Assembly: GCA_029027825.1 (NCBI GenBank)
Contig: CP093399.1
Span: forward strand, 4,278,001-4,342,000
Direction of reading: 5' to 3'
DNA from: Rs1 sp029027825
Lineage (GTDB): Bacteria > Pseudomonadota > Gammaproteobacteria > Pseudomonadales > Balneatricaceae
DNA: 64,000 nucleotides
Shown here one piece after another: positions 31,288 to 41,520 of the stretch. A model generated the notes under the pieces. The model saw only the letters and a list, made by a program, of their open reading frames with translations, had not been told where the DNA came from and did no database searches. A program made the translations under genes and the position numbers. How positions within the stretch are numbered: position 1 is the stretch's first letter; every line of letters starts with the position of its first letter.

Positions 31288-32220
31288 TTAGCGGTCTTTT
31301 GGATCGAGCGCATCACGTAAGCCATCGCCGATAAAGTTAAAGCAAAATAACGTAGTGACTAAAAATAGAGACGGGAAGGCCAGCTGCCAGATCGCTACGT
31401 CCAAGGTTTTAGCCCCCGAGGAAATTAACACCCCCCAACTGGTATCGGGTGGTTGTACCCCAAGCCCTAAAAAGCTGAGAAATGATTCAAACATAATAAA
31501 TCCCGGTACCATTAAAGAGGCGTACACCATCACAATACCTAGCACATTGGGAATAATATGGCGCAGCACGATTTTCCAGTGCGAAACTCCAATTGAGTGT
31601 GCCGCTTCAATAAATTCACGATTTTTAAGGCTGAAGGTAACCCCGCGCACCACCCTTGCTATACCTAGCCAAGAGACCATGCCAATTACAATAAAGATCA
31701 GGTAAATGTTATTGCCGAACAAGGTGACAAATAGTATCACCATAAACATGAAGGGAATTGAGTCTAATACTTCGACAATTCGCATCATCACGTTGTCCAA
31801 AGTGCCGCCGACAAAGCCGGAGATACTGCCCCATAAGCAGCCGATGATCACCGCGACAACCGCTCCCATGAAGCCAACTAAGATCGATAGCCTGCCGCCG
31901 ACCATCGTGCGGGCAAATAGATCTTGGCCAAGGTCATCGGTGCCAAAATAATGGCCGCTGGCTATCGATGGTTTGCCCAGCTCATAGGGGTCCATTAATA
32001 CCGCCCAATCAATTTCATCGTGACCAAATTGTGACAGCATCGGTCCAAAGACCAAGCACAGTACTATAAATCCCAGCACATACACTGAGGTCATCGCCGC
32101 TCTATTTTTCTTAAATCGCAGCCATGCTGCCTGCCATAAGCTCCGGCCCTGCACTTCATCTTCAAGTGACTGGGAAACCGCCGTCGCCAGATTTTTTTCG
32201 TTCAATTTTGCTGAAAACAT
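31288..32220 (-). CDS. oppC: Oligopeptide ABC transporter permease OppC
   Basis: 310 aa inner-membrane permease. It has an N-terminal OppC-type extension (SLWQAAWLRFKKNRAAMTSVYVLG), a GTDDLGQDLFARTMVGGRLS loop, and a coupling EAA-type motif (EAAHSIGVSHWKIVLRHIIPN) that contacts the ATPases. About six membrane helices. It is 10 bp downstream of oppB. Confidence 0.95.
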   Translation of the reverse strand: MFSAKLNEKNLATAVSQSLEDEVQGRSLWQAAWLRFKKNRAAMTSVYVLGFIVLCLVFGPMLSQFGHDEIDWAVLMDPYELGKPSIASGHYFGTDDLGQDLFARTMVGGRLSILVGFMGAVVAVIIGCLWGSISGFVGGTLDNVMMRIVEVLDSIPFMFMVILFVTLFGNNIYLIFIVIGMVSWLGIARVVRGVTFSLKNREFIEAAHSIGVSHWKIVLRHIIPNVLGIVMVYASLMVPGFIMFESFLSFLGLGVQPPDTSWGVLISSGAKTLDVAIWQLAFPSLFLVTTLFCFNFIGDGLRDALDPKDR

Positions 32221-32230
32221 CGCAGGCTCC

Positions 32231-33157
32231 TTAAAGACGTATACGTGGATCGACTAATGCATACAACAAATCGACAATTAGATTAAAGAGAATCGTTAAG
32301 GTGGCAACGATTAAGGTAATACCCATCACCAGACCATAGTCTCGGTTGAGCGCACCAGAGACGAAGTGCTGTCCCATACCGCCGGTACCAAAGAAAATAT
32401 CGATAATTACCGAGCCGGTAATCACCGACACAAAACTAGGTCCTAACATGGCAATAATTGGAATAAGCGAGGGGCGCATGGCGTGTCGCGCTAATATATA
32501 GGCTGTAGATAAGCCCTTCGCCCGTGCGGTGCGAATATAGGGCTGATTTAACGTTTCAATCATCGCGCCACGCATCACTCGGGCAATAGAGGCTACCGAG
32601 GCAATGGCGATACTGGCTACTGGCAAGATAAGGTAGGATATTTTTCCGCCCTCCCAACCTCCCGCTGGCAGCCAGCCTAAGTGAATAGAAAAGATCGTCA
32701 CTAGAATAGGGGCGAGCACAAAGGCGGGAATGACCACCCCGGTCATCGACAGAGACATCAAGATGTAGTCTATTTTAGTGTTTCGATTGAGGGCGGCAAT
32801 CGTGCCTAATAGCATTCCTGAAGGTACCGCGATCGCAAAGGATAGCGCGCCTAATACCGCGGATACCGGCCATGCCTGCGCCACCAATTGAGTTACTGTG
32901 AAGTCTTGATAGACAAAACTGGGGCCTAAATCACCCTGTACAAAGTTACTTATATAAATATAAAACTGTACAAAAAACGGCTCATTTAAGAAAAATTTCG
33001 CCTCAATATTGGCCCTGACAATTTCGGGCATCGGCCGCTCCATGTCAAAGGGGCCACCTGGGGCGATGTGCATCAGCCAAAAGGAAATTAAGGCGATGAC
33101 TAACAGGGTCGGAATAGCCACGAGAAAGCGGCGGAGGATATATAGAAACATAGACAA
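32231..33157 (-). CDS. oppB: Oligopeptide ABC transporter permease OppB
   Basis: 308 aa permease starting MSMFLYILRRFLVAIPTLLVIALISFWLM in the typical Opp/DppB way, then GPSFVYQDFTVTQL and the EAA-type loop RTARAKGLSTAYILARHAMRPSLIP. Six membrane helices. It pairs with OppC. A gap of about 390 bp separates it from oppA, so its expression may be set by the hairpin in that gap. Confidence 0.95.
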   Translation of the reverse strand: MSMFLYILRRFLVAIPTLLVIALISFWLMHIAPGGPFDMERPMPEIVRANIEAKFFLNEPFFVQFYIYISNFVQGDLGPSFVYQDFTVTQLVAQAWPVSAVLGALSFAIAVPSGMLLGTIAALNRNTKIDYILMSLSMTGVVIPAFVLAPILVTIFSIHLGWLPAGGWEGGKISYLILPVASIAIASVASIARVMRGAMIETLNQPYIRTARAKGLSTAYILARHAMRPSLIPIIAMLGPSFVSVITGSVIIDIFFGTGGMGQHFVSGALNRDYGLVMGITLIVATLTILFNLIVDLLYALVDPRIRL

Positions 33158-33551
33158 CCTTGCTCAAAGAATCTGATGCTTTAATCCTGAATCAGTGGCT
33201 TCACTGCACCACATAGCACAAGCTCTTGATTCTACAGCGGTTAGAAAAATGCCCGCTGCACCTATGGGTGCAGCTAAGAATTTTCAATTCCACTGTATAA
33301 CCAATATCTTACACTCTGTATTCACTTTGAAGTCACGGATTCAGGTTAATGATAAACGCTGTTTGCTATTACTTTGTCAAGTAACAAGATAGAACGCCTT
33401 TTAACGATCAGGTAACGTCGGAGTTAAAAGGCGAACCTGTCAGCGACCTCTAAATAAATCCCACGTCTTCTCTGTACGTTAGGAGCATCTATGGAAACTC
33501 CTTGCAGCGAGCAATGCTCGCTGCAAGGATTAGCTGGAACAGCGGTGTTGT
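33158..33551 (-). other. oppA-oppB intercistronic region with strong hairpin
   Basis: The reverse strand leaving oppA meets a perfect 13-bp stem with a 3-nt loop at 33501-33529 (CCTTGCAGCGAGC / GCTCGCTGCAAGG), about 22 bp beyond the oppA stop codon. No U-tract follows, so it is more likely an mRNA-stabilising or attenuating structure that keeps oppA in excess over oppBCDF than a full terminator. The rest shows no gene; part near 33460 resembles the dispersed repeat described at 44440. Confidence 0.7.
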
Positions 33552-35156
33552 TTACTTAGCTTTAATGTAAACATTTTTACGGTAGAACGAGTTTTCCGGG
33601 TTAGTTAGTTCATAACCGCCCACTGTTGGGTGCAGCAAGTATTTATCGGCACCGTTGCGGTAGATAGGTAGGAAAGCCATATCTTCGACTAACTGTTGCT
33701 CAGCCAAGTTGTATGCTGCAGAGGGATCGGCCATGGTTTTTGCCGCCTTCATATGCTTGTCATAATTGGCATTGCTATAGAAAGATCTATTGTAAGCCGC
33801 GCCAGAGACAAATAAATCTAACCAAGTAGAGGCCTCATTATAATCGGCAGTCCAGCCACCACGGTGAATGTTGCCGGGGTTTTTGTTACCGTAAAAAACT
33901 TTAGGTTCCTGCTGCTTAATGTCGATTTGTGCGCCTAAAGTTTGCTTCCACATGCCTGCCATAGCGGTGGCCATTTTCACATCAGTGGCAAAGGTAGGCG
34001 TGGTAAAGGTCAATTTTAGCGGATTGTCTTTGCCATAACCGGCCTCTTCAATAAGCGCTTTAGCCTTGGCGTTACGCTCTTTTTGCGTCCACTGGGAAAA
34101 CTCGGGCTTAAAGCTCTTAAAACCATCGGTCTGTGGTGGAACCAGGGTGAACATCGGTACTTGACCGCCTTTTAAAATGGCCTTAGTAATAATGTTTCTG
34201 TCCAGCGCGTAAGCTAGCGCCTTACGTACTCGGATATCTTTGGTCGGGCCTTTAGCTATGTTTAAATAGTTGAAGGTAGAGCCTAAAGAGGCACTTCTAT
34301 CGGCGACCATTGCTGAGTGGCTCTTAAGTAATTTGGCTTTTTGTGCCGCGGGAATCACTCTTAATTCCGCAATTTCACCGGCTAGGAAACGGTTTAAGCT
34401 GACGTTAGCGTCGCCAATCGGCAGCCAGGTAATTTTATTCAGAACTACATTAGATGCATCCCAGTACTTACTGTTCTTCTGCATCACTAGCTTTTCATTT
34501 ACTTTCCAGTCACTGACAGTGAACGCGCCGTTAGTGACAATGTTTTTAGGCTGGGTCCAGCTAGTCCCATGTTTTTCCACAGTGGCCTGATGGACGGGGG
34601 CTAAAACAGGATGGGAGAGTAATTTAACAAAGTAGGGAACTGGTGCATCGAGTGTGACTTCAAAAGTATAGTCATCTACCGCGCGTACCCCTAGTGTAGA
34701 GATAGGCTGATCGCCTTTCATAATTGCAGCGGAATTTTTAATACCGGGAATCGCCACAAACCAAGAGTAGGGAGATGCGGTTGCAGGGTCGATTAATCGC
34801 TGCCAGCTGTAGACAAAATCTTTGGCGGTTAAAGGCTCGCCATTAGACCAATTAGATTTACGCAATTTAAAAGTGTAAACCGTGTTGTCAGCGTTGGCGC
34901 TCCAGCTTAGAGCGATACCTGGAATAGTACGACCTTCTTTGTCTTGTAGAGTAAGCCCTTCGAAAAGGTCTCTGCCTAAATTGAAAGCAGGCTCCGCACC
35001 TTGCTTGGCAGGGTCGATAGAAGTAACTTCCGAACCGTTATTCAGTACAATTTCTTGCTTTTCAGCGAGTACTGTACCGGCGGGAACCGGATTCGCATAT
35101 GCATTTAAGCTAGTCGATAGAATTGCTGCACCAAGCAGTGCTCTGTTAAATTTCAT
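33552..35156 (-). CDS. oppA: Periplasmic oligopeptide-binding protein OppA
   Basis: 534 aa, SBP family 5. The signal peptide is MKFNRALLGAAILSTSLNAYA. The mature part has the family pattern SVTSID-like block (SEVTSIDPAKQGAEPAFNLGRDLFEGLT), LSWSANADNTVYTFKLRKSNWSNGEPLTAKDFVYSWQRL and IRVRKALAYALDR. It binds peptides for OppBCDF. I choose ATG 35156 over 35168 because a TGAGG ribosome binding site lies 8 bp before it. The first gene of the operon. Confidence 0.95.
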   Translation of the reverse strand: MKFNRALLGAAILSTSLNAYANPVPAGTVLAEKQEIVLNNGSEVTSIDPAKQGAEPAFNLGRDLFEGLTLQDKEGRTIPGIALSWSANADNTVYTFKLRKSNWSNGEPLTAKDFVYSWQRLIDPATASPYSWFVAIPGIKNSAAIMKGDQPISTLGVRAVDDYTFEVTLDAPVPYFVKLLSHPVLAPVHQATVEKHGTSWTQPKNIVTNGAFTVSDWKVNEKLVMQKNSKYWDASNVVLNKITWLPIGDANVSLNRFLAGEIAELRVIPAAQKAKLLKSHSAMVADRSASLGSTFNYLNIAKGPTKDIRVRKALAYALDRNIITKAILKGGQVPMFTLVPPQTDGFKSFKPEFSQWTQKERNAKAKALIEEAGYGKDNPLKLTFTTPTFATDVKMATAMAGMWKQTLGAQIDIKQQEPKVFYGNKNPGNIHRGGWTADYNEASTWLDLFVSGAAYNRSFYSNANYDKHMKAAKTMADPSAAYNLAEQQLVEDMAFLPIYRNGADKYLLHPTVGGYELTNPENSFYRKNVYIKAK

Positions 35157-35921
35157 GAAATGCCTCATTTTAGTGTGTTTTTTTAGTTATTTAAAACGAA
35201 GTTGAAATGTATTACGTATACAGCTTGAATACAACGTATTTCATATAATATTGATTACGGTAAAACATGCCTAATATGACTAATTTGTTATAAAATCTGA
35301 AAAAATCAGGTGAACTAACGAGTAAATGAAGATATATAGATAAAAATAATCAATAGATTACCAAAAATAATAATTATTAAATCAGGCTGAGATTTAAACT
35401 AATGGCGTGAAATCTAAATTTATAACTCGGACATATATCTCATTTACAGCGTTTTTTGGTGAAGTAAGTCTGGCGCCTTTCTCGGAGTGTTACCGAGAAT
35501 AGCTCTTGAAACAAGAGCAAGGCTATTTGAGGAGAAATTCGTGGTCATAAATAAGGAGCAAGGGGTTTAGCCTGCACGAATTTTCTGTAGGGCTAGGGTG
35601 GGAAGATACAGGATTAGTTAAGAGGGTTTGTAATGGGCCTTTGAGAAAGCCTGATACCTTACGACCAGAGAAATTAGTGCTCCGCGTTAATGACTTTCAC
35701 CAGACCAACGGTACATCTGTAGTCGTGCCCTTAATTACAAATATCCCTGTAGGTCAGGGGCGTGTGTGAGTTGTTCAAAGAATCCGTATAGCTAGAGTAG
35801 TATCGGCAATCAACAAGCGGACATCTAAAGCAAGCATTAATAGTAATACTTACCATTTAGATTTACTTAGAGTGATGCTTCTTATATGATTGCATCTTTA
35901 TTTTCAATAAGGATGCATAAA
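35157..35921. other. Long divergent intergenic region, oppA to iron transporter
   Basis: About 760 bp with no supported gene. The left part is AT-rich and should hold the opp promoter. The middle (about 35647-35795) carries one copy of a dispersed non-coding repeat also found at 42280-42345 and 44440-44590. I did not identify a Fur box by eye with confidence. Confidence 0.5.
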
Positions 35922-37061
35922 GTGCTTAGTCTAAATTTTTCGTTAGTTAAAAAACTAATAGTGCCATGTCTGTTTGGTATGTCGTGCAGTCTCGCTGCAC
36001 AAAACATTGAAGTAACGGACATCGCCGGTAGAACGGTCAGTTTAGATCCAGATAAGATCAAGAAAATTGTCTTGGGCGAAGGACGTCTGACTTACACCTT
36101 AGCGCTGTTAGACAAAAAAAATCCTCTGGGAAGAGTGGTAGGTTGGAAAGATGATCTAATCAAATACGATCCAGATGCATACCGTAAATATTTAGCGGCA
36201 TTTCCAGCCATTAAAGACATTGAAAATTTAGGCAGCCCTTACGCTGGCGACTTCAGCTTAGAAAAAATTATTACTTTAAATACTGATTTGTTTATTCTGA
36301 ATTTAGGTAACTTACTTAAAGCTCAAGAAAGTGGCCTATTAGTAAAACTAGAGAAAGCCGGAATCAAAGTGGTCTTCGTTGATTTTCGTCAAAGACCTAC
36401 GCAAAACACCATTCCCAGCTTACTTATGCTAGGTAAAGTACTAGGCAAAGAAGCTAACGCCAATAAATTTGTCGATTACTATGTCAATCAAATGCACAAG
36501 GTCAGTGCGGTGGTACTGCAGAAAAAAGCTGAAGATAGACCGATTGTCTTTATCGAAAAAGCGGCAGGATTTAATCCAGATAAATGCTGTAGTACTTTTG
36601 GCGCCGCTAACTTAGGCCGTTTGGTTGATGAAGCTGGTGGTATTAACTGGGGTAGTAGAAAATTCCCCGGCTTTAGCGGTAAAGTCAATCCAGAGGCAAT
36701 CTTTACTGAAAAGTTAGATTACATTATTGGAACAGGTGCTAACTGGGCGGAAGCTAAACCAAATACTGCAGCGGTATTGTTTGGTTATGAAGCTACTCAA
36801 GAGCAAGCTCAACTACGTTTAAAAGCGCTGTCTGAGCGTAAAGGTTGGCCTGAGCTAGAAGCGGTGAAAAGCAAGAACTTCTATTCTATCTATCACCAGT
36901 TCTATAACAGTCCCTACCATTTTATCGCCCTGCAAACATTTGCAAAGTGGTTCTATCCTGAAGACTTTAAAGACCTTGATCCAAATGCAAACTTTAAAGA
37001 ACTGCATGATAAATTCCTACCGATTGACCTAAGTGGAGTCTTTTGGCAGAAGTTGAAGTAA
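35922..37061 (+). CDS. ABC transporter periplasmic binding protein, iron/haem/cobalamin type
   Basis: About 379 aa of the Peripla_BP_2 (FecB/BtuF) type: signal peptide (LIVPCLFGMSCSLAA), then IEVTDIAGRTVSLDPDKIKKIVLGEGR and a C-terminal lobe with EAGGINWGSRKFPGFSGKVNPEAIF. The GTG at 35922 has AAGGA 8 bp upstream; the ATGs at 35886 and 35913 are possible but poorly spaced. It is followed by a FecCD permease and an ATPase, making a complete importer for an iron chelate, haem or corrinoid. The sequence does not tell which. Confidence 0.85.
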   Translation: MLSLNFSLVKKLIVPCLFGMSCSLAAQNIEVTDIAGRTVSLDPDKIKKIVLGEGRLTYTLALLDKKNPLGRVVGWKDDLIKYDPDAYRKYLAAFPAIKDIENLGSPYAGDFSLEKIITLNTDLFILNLGNLLKAQESGLLVKLEKAGIKVVFVDFRQRPTQNTIPSLLMLGKVLGKEANANKFVDYYVNQMHKVSAVVLQKKAEDRPIVFIEKAAGFNPDKCCSTFGAANLGRLVDEAGGINWGSRKFPGFSGKVNPEAIFTEKLDYIIGTGANWAEAKPNTAAVLFGYEATQEQAQLRLKALSERKGWPELEAVKSKNFYSIYHQFYNSPYHFIALQTFAKWFYPEDFKDLDPNANFKELHDKFLPIDLSGVFWQKLK

Positions 37062-37071
37062 CTCGCCTTAC

Positions 37072-37110
37072 CCATCAACAGTTGTGTGCATGAGCAGACA
37101 CTGTTGATGG
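37072..37110 (+). promoter_or_regulatory. Hairpin between binding-protein and permease genes
   Basis: A perfect 11-bp stem, CCATCAACAGT (37072-37082) with ACTGTTGATGG (37100-37110), just after the binding-protein stop, followed by only a short T run (TGTTTT). It probably reduces readthrough into the permease and ATPase genes or protects the upstream mRNA. Confidence 0.6.
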
Positions 37111-37352
37111 TGTTTTCCCCGTCCACAGCAAGTGACAGCCTAGATTGTACTGATTCAAAGTGAGCATATTGATTATTTTCAAATGCCAATTTTTAGTAAC
37201 GTCTAGCTTACATGTCTAAATAGGCTCGCGACGGTCGTATTTTTACAGAATTTTTAATTCCTCAATCCGTGATTTAAGGATGGTTGCAAAGCTTATGCTA
37301 AGCACCGTATCCAAGTCACTGATGCAGGTAATAGATCAACGATCTCAGGTAA

Positions 37353-38456
37353 ATGTTTGTGGATAGAATTAGTGAAGGTAAGCAAGACTTAGTCAGAAAC
37401 CCAAGCGAGTTTGCGGAGACGACGGTGATTCGTTTTCAAAAAAGAATTGCTAGAAAGCTGCAATTGCTTTCACTGATTTCGATTCTATTACTGATTAGTG
37501 CCGTGGTCGATATTTCGATTGGGCCAGGTAATTTTTCTCTGGCTACTATCTTTGAAGTCTTGCTAGATAAAGCGTCACACGGGGTGAAGCTCGAAGTGAT
37601 TATCTGGGATTATAGAATGCCAGTCGCGATCACCGCGGTGATTGTGGGGGCGATGCTCGGAGTGGCGGGTGCTTTGATGCAAACGCTATTAAACAACCCA
37701 TTGGCAGAGCCTTTTACCTTAGGTGTTTCATCGGCCGCTAGTTTTGGAGCGGCGCTGGCGATAGTGACCGGGATTGGATTAGTGCCAAATGTCGGCTCTT
37801 TTCTGGTCACCTTAAATGCCTTTTTCTTTGCGCTGGGCACTTGTGTGCTGCTGCTTGGGCTGATGCGTTATAAGCATATTGGCACACAGTCAATTGTGTT
37901 GTTTGGTATCGCCATATTTTTTGCCTTTAATGCGATGCTAGCCATGATGGAGTACTCGGCGTCAGAAACCCAGCTACAGCGCATTATATTTTGGATGATG
38001 GGCTCATTAGGCCGCGCCAGCTGGATACAAATTGGTTGGGGATTAGCGCTGCTGGTTGTGGTGCTGCCATTTTGTATGTCTCGAACTTGGCGGTTGACCG
38101 CGCTGCGACTCGGCGAAGAAAGTGCGATGAGTATGGGAGTTGATATTAGCCGCTTGAGAGTTGAAATTCTGATTTGTATATCCTTGCTCGCGGCGACAGC
38201 GGTGGCTTTTGTCGGGGCAATTGGCTTCGTTGGTTTGGTCGGGCCACACATCGCCCGTCTGCTAGTCGGTGAAGACCAGCGCTATTTTATCCCCCTGTCA
38301 GCTTTACTAGGTGCGCTGATGTTAAGTCTGACATCTATTGTTAGTAAGACTTTAACCCCGGGCATTATTTACCCGATAGGGATTATTACCGCATTAATCG
38401 GGGTGCCGGTTTTTCTAACGATTATCATTAAACATTCTAAGGAGCGTGGAGTATGA
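37353..38456 (+). CDS. FecCD-family ABC permease
   Basis: 367 aa with about ten membrane helices. Family blocks are WDYRMPVAITAVIVGAMLGVAGALMQTLLNNPLAEPFTLGVSSAASFGA and the cytoplasmic coupling loop FVGAIGFVGLVGPHIARLLVGEDQR. It forms the membrane part of the importer begun by the preceding binding protein. An N-terminal extension of about 35 residues before the first helix is longer than usual, so a later start is possible. Its TGA stop overlaps the ATPase ATG. Confidence 0.92.
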   Translation: MFVDRISEGKQDLVRNPSEFAETTVIRFQKRIARKLQLLSLISILLLISAVVDISIGPGNFSLATIFEVLLDKASHGVKLEVIIWDYRMPVAITAVIVGAMLGVAGALMQTLLNNPLAEPFTLGVSSAASFGAALAIVTGIGLVPNVGSFLVTLNAFFFALGTCVLLLGLMRYKHIGTQSIVLFGIAIFFAFNAMLAMMEYSASETQLQRIIFWMMGSLGRASWIQIGWGLALLVVVLPFCMSRTWRLTALRLGEESAMSMGVDISRLRVEILICISLLAATAVAFVGAIGFVGLVGPHIARLLVGEDQRYFIPLSALLGALMLSLTSIVSKTLTPGIIYPIGIITALIGVPVFLTIIIKHSKERGV

Positions 38457-39244
38457 GTTTATCAGTAACTAATTTATCGGTTAATTACGGCGCGCATAAT
38501 GTCTTAGAACAGTTGCAGTTCAAAAGCTTAACTGCGGGTACTTTTACCGGCTTGTTGGGTCCAAATGCGGCGGGTAAATCAACGTTATTTAAAGCGATTG
38601 CAGGATTGATTGATAGCAGTGGCGAGATCAGTTTAAACGCTGAAAACATTGGCAGCTACAGTAAAAAAATACGGGCGAAGAAAATTGCCTATCTACCACA
38701 GTCATTCCATTCAAGCCTAGCTTTGAGTGTCTTTGAATCTATATTGCTCTCGCTGAAGCAGCAATCTGGCTGGCGAGTAAGTAGCGCGGATTTAAACAAA
38801 GTCGGAGATATACTGTCGTTGCTAAATATTTCCAGCTTAGCCGATAAAGATATTTTTGAGCTCAGCGGTGGGCAAAAGCAGCTGGTGGCTATGGCGCGAA
38901 TATTGATTGTCGAACCGCAAGTAATTCTATTAGACGAGCCGACCAGTGCCTTAGATTTACATCACCAACTGGCGATCCTAAGCTTAGTAAAAAAGCTCAC
39001 GGTTGAACGCAATTTGATCACAGTGGCGGCTTTACATGATGTAAATCTCGCGGCTAAGTACTGCGATCAATTGATGATTTTAAACCATGGCACTATTCAA
39101 GCGCAGGGCCAACCTAGTGAAGTACTGTCGCAATCGCTACTCGGTGAAACTTACCAAGTCTGGACCAACCTGGAACGCACTAGTAAAGGGCAGCTGTATG
39201 TCGAAGCTGAGCTGATAGAAGATAGATTGGCTACAGCCGGTTAA
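38453..39244 (+). CDS. ABC transporter ATPase, FecE/BtuD type
   Basis: 263 aa. Walker A GPNAAGKSTLFKAIAG, Q-loop YLPQSF, signature LSGGQKQLVAMARIL, Walker B VILLDEPTSALDL and H-loop AALHDVN are intact. The start overlaps the permease stop (ATGA), with AAGGAG 7-8 bp upstream. It completes the three-gene importer. Confidence 0.93.
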   Translation: MSLSVTNLSVNYGAHNVLEQLQFKSLTAGTFTGLLGPNAAGKSTLFKAIAGLIDSSGEISLNAENIGSYSKKIRAKKIAYLPQSFHSSLALSVFESILLSLKQQSGWRVSSADLNKVGDILSLLNISSLADKDIFELSGGQKQLVAMARILIVEPQVILLDEPTSALDLHHQLAILSLVKKLTVERNLITVAALHDVNLAAKYCDQLMILNHGTIQAQGQPSEVLSQSLLGETYQVWTNLERTSKGQLYVEAELIEDRLATAG

Positions 39245-39357
39245 TATTGGGCCCTTAGCTTTGTATAAAGTGGGCCTTATCTAAGCGCAAGTTATAGACT
39301 AGTCTCGAATATTGATTTTGCAACAGTGAGCATTCACTGTCTTTATTGGTAAAAGAG

Positions 39358-41394
39358 ATGAATAAACAAAACAGTGTTGAATTGCCAAGTGTCTGCCCTC
39401 TAGATTGTCCCGATACCTGCAGCTTAAAAGTGAGCGTGCGGGATAATAAGATTATTAAAATTCGCGGTTCAACAGTAAATCCCTTCACCGGAGGTAGTAT
39501 TTGCAAAAAAGTGGCGAAATACTATCCTGAATTTGTGCATGGCCAAGACCGTTTAACTCACCCATTACAGCGTACTGGACCTCGGGGCAGCGGTGAGTAC
39601 CGCAAGGTTAGTTGGGATGAAGCCTTAGAGGCAGTGCATGCAGGCTTGCAGCAGGCGATTGATCGGCATGGTGGGCAGAGCATTTTGCCACTTAACTACG
39701 CTGGCCCGCATGGCAAACTGGCGGGTGGCTCGATAGATAAACGCTTTTTCTACCGCATTGGTGCCACTGAATTAAATCGTGCTCCGCTGTGTGGCGGGGT
39801 TCGGTCTCTGGCGTATCGCTCGATGTTTGGCAGCGCTCAGGGCATGCCTCCGCAGCAAGTGGAGTTCTCCGATTTAATAATAATTTGGGGCTCTAATGTA
39901 ACTGTCTCCAACCTACATTTAATGCGCAGTATCGACAGTGCCCGTAAAAAAGGCGCCAAGTTAATTGTCATTGATCCCCGCAAAACCCCAATAGCCAAAA
40001 AAGCCGACTTATATTTACAAGTCACGCCGGGAACTGACGTCTGTTTAGCGTTGAAGCTGGTGGCTACCTTAGTCAAAGAAAAAGTCATCGACAGACAAAA
40101 AATGCACGCTAAAGTTTATGGTTTGGATAAATTTCTCAAGCATGCCGAGCAGTATTTAGAAAGCCCGGTGCAGCAGTTATGTGGCATTGAACAAGAGCAA
40201 TTCACTCAATTAGTCGACTATTGTCGTGAGACTAACCGGCTAGCCTTAAGTACCGGGGTGGGGCTAGAGCGAACTCGCAACGGTGGCGCTGCGATTAGGG
40301 CCGCCCAAGTACTGCCAGTTTTACTGGGAAATATTGGTGAGCAAGGCCAAGGCATTCTCGGCAGTTACAGTGCCGCATTTGCTGCTAAGTCACTCGCACC
40401 ATCAGTGGACTTGACGACGATCAGCGCGCGCCGAGTCTTTAATATTGTCGATGTAGCCAATCATCTGCTCGATCGCGAGATGGATTGTCCGATTAGCGCA
40501 GTGTTTATCTATAACCACAACCCCGTAGCCACGCACCCCGAGCAGAACAAAATGCGTCGAGCACTAGAGCAATCAGCCCTATTTATCGTCGGCTGTGATG
40601 TGCAGATGACTGACAGCATGCAATACGCCGATGTGATTTTACCGGCCGCCACTCACTTTGAGCATCAAGATATTTTTTCTGCTTACGGGCACGGCTATTT
40701 GCAAAGGGCAGACGCAGTGATTCCCAGTGTGGGAGAGAGCCTTTCAAATATGGAAATATTTAGAAGGTTGGCCAGTAAATTCGGCTATACAGATCCGGAC
40801 TTTACCGATAGTGATCAAGCCTTGGTAGATCAAGCTTTTGCTTTAAATAAGCGGCAACACGGTGTCGACAAAGCTTCCAAACTTAGTGCTAATCAAGTCA
40901 TCAAAATGCAGCAAGTCGAACGCTTATGGCTGTCGGAGTCATCGCTAGATACGCCCTCAGGATTAATTGAATTGTATTCCAAATCGCTGCAAGAAGCTTT
41001 TGGACATGGGCTGCCTAGCTATCAAGCGATTGTCAAAACTGCGCAATACTTGTTAATCAGTCCCGCTTCAGATAAGCGAATTAATGCTACCTTTGGCGGC
41101 AGTACAGCGCAGCACAGTGAGTTGTTAGAGATTAATCCGGAAGATGCGCAAAAATTACAAATCAAAGATGCGCAAGCAGTCATCGTGAGTAATCAGCTCG
41201 GAGAAGTGCAGCTAATCGCCAAAGTGACGGAGGGAGTGGCTGTAGGGGTAGTCTGTTGCGAAAAAGGTGCATGGTGTAAAAGTAGTAGCACCGGGCAGAC
41301 AGTCAATGCACTCATCAGCAATACCAGTAAAACCGATATCGGTGATGGTGCTGCTTTCTATGATACTTTTGTCAGTATTCGAAAACTCAATTAA
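39358..41394 (+). CDS. Molybdopterin oxidoreductase, formate-dehydrogenase-like
   Basis: 678 aa of the DMSO-reductase superfamily. The N-terminus has a Cys pattern for a 4Fe-4S cluster (CPLDCPDTC...GGSICKK). It is followed by HGQDRLTHPLQRTGPRGSGEYRKVSWDEAL, the cofactor-binding blocks APLCGGVRSLAYRSMFG and VIDPRKTPIAKKADLYLQVTPGTD, and a C-terminal molydopterin-dinucleotide-binding domain (LEINPEDAQKLQIKDAQAVIV). No Tat signal is seen, so it is probably cytoplasmic. No electron-transfer subunit lies nearby. The substrate is unknown: homologues are often called formate dehydrogenase without proof. An in-frame TTG at 39346 is an alternative start. Confidence 0.85.
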   Translation: MNKQNSVELPSVCPLDCPDTCSLKVSVRDNKIIKIRGSTVNPFTGGSICKKVAKYYPEFVHGQDRLTHPLQRTGPRGSGEYRKVSWDEALEAVHAGLQQAIDRHGGQSILPLNYAGPHGKLAGGSIDKRFFYRIGATELNRAPLCGGVRSLAYRSMFGSAQGMPPQQVEFSDLIIIWGSNVTVSNLHLMRSIDSARKKGAKLIVIDPRKTPIAKKADLYLQVTPGTDVCLALKLVATLVKEKVIDRQKMHAKVYGLDKFLKHAEQYLESPVQQLCGIEQEQFTQLVDYCRETNRLALSTGVGLERTRNGGAAIRAAQVLPVLLGNIGEQGQGILGSYSAAFAAKSLAPSVDLTTISARRVFNIVDVANHLLDREMDCPISAVFIYNHNPVATHPEQNKMRRALEQSALFIVGCDVQMTDSMQYADVILPAATHFEHQDIFSAYGHGYLQRADAVIPSVGESLSNMEIFRRLASKFGYTDPDFTDSDQALVDQAFALNKRQHGVDKASKLSANQVIKMQQVERLWLSESSLDTPSGLIELYSKSLQEAFGHGLPSYQAIVKTAQYLLISPASDKRINATFGGSTAQHSELLEINPEDAQKLQIKDAQAVIVSNQLGEVQLIAKVTEGVAVGVVCCEKGAWCKSSSTGQTVNALISNTSKTDIGDGAAFYDTFVSIRKLN

Positions 41395-41520
41395 GCGCAG
41401 CGCTAAGAGACTTAAGGAGCGCACCTAAGAATCGTGCGCTGGGTTAACGGTTTTAGCGCCAGCCTTGTTGCTCATAAGTAATAATATAAAGGTAAAGATT
41501 GAGCAGTGTAGGGTTACATT

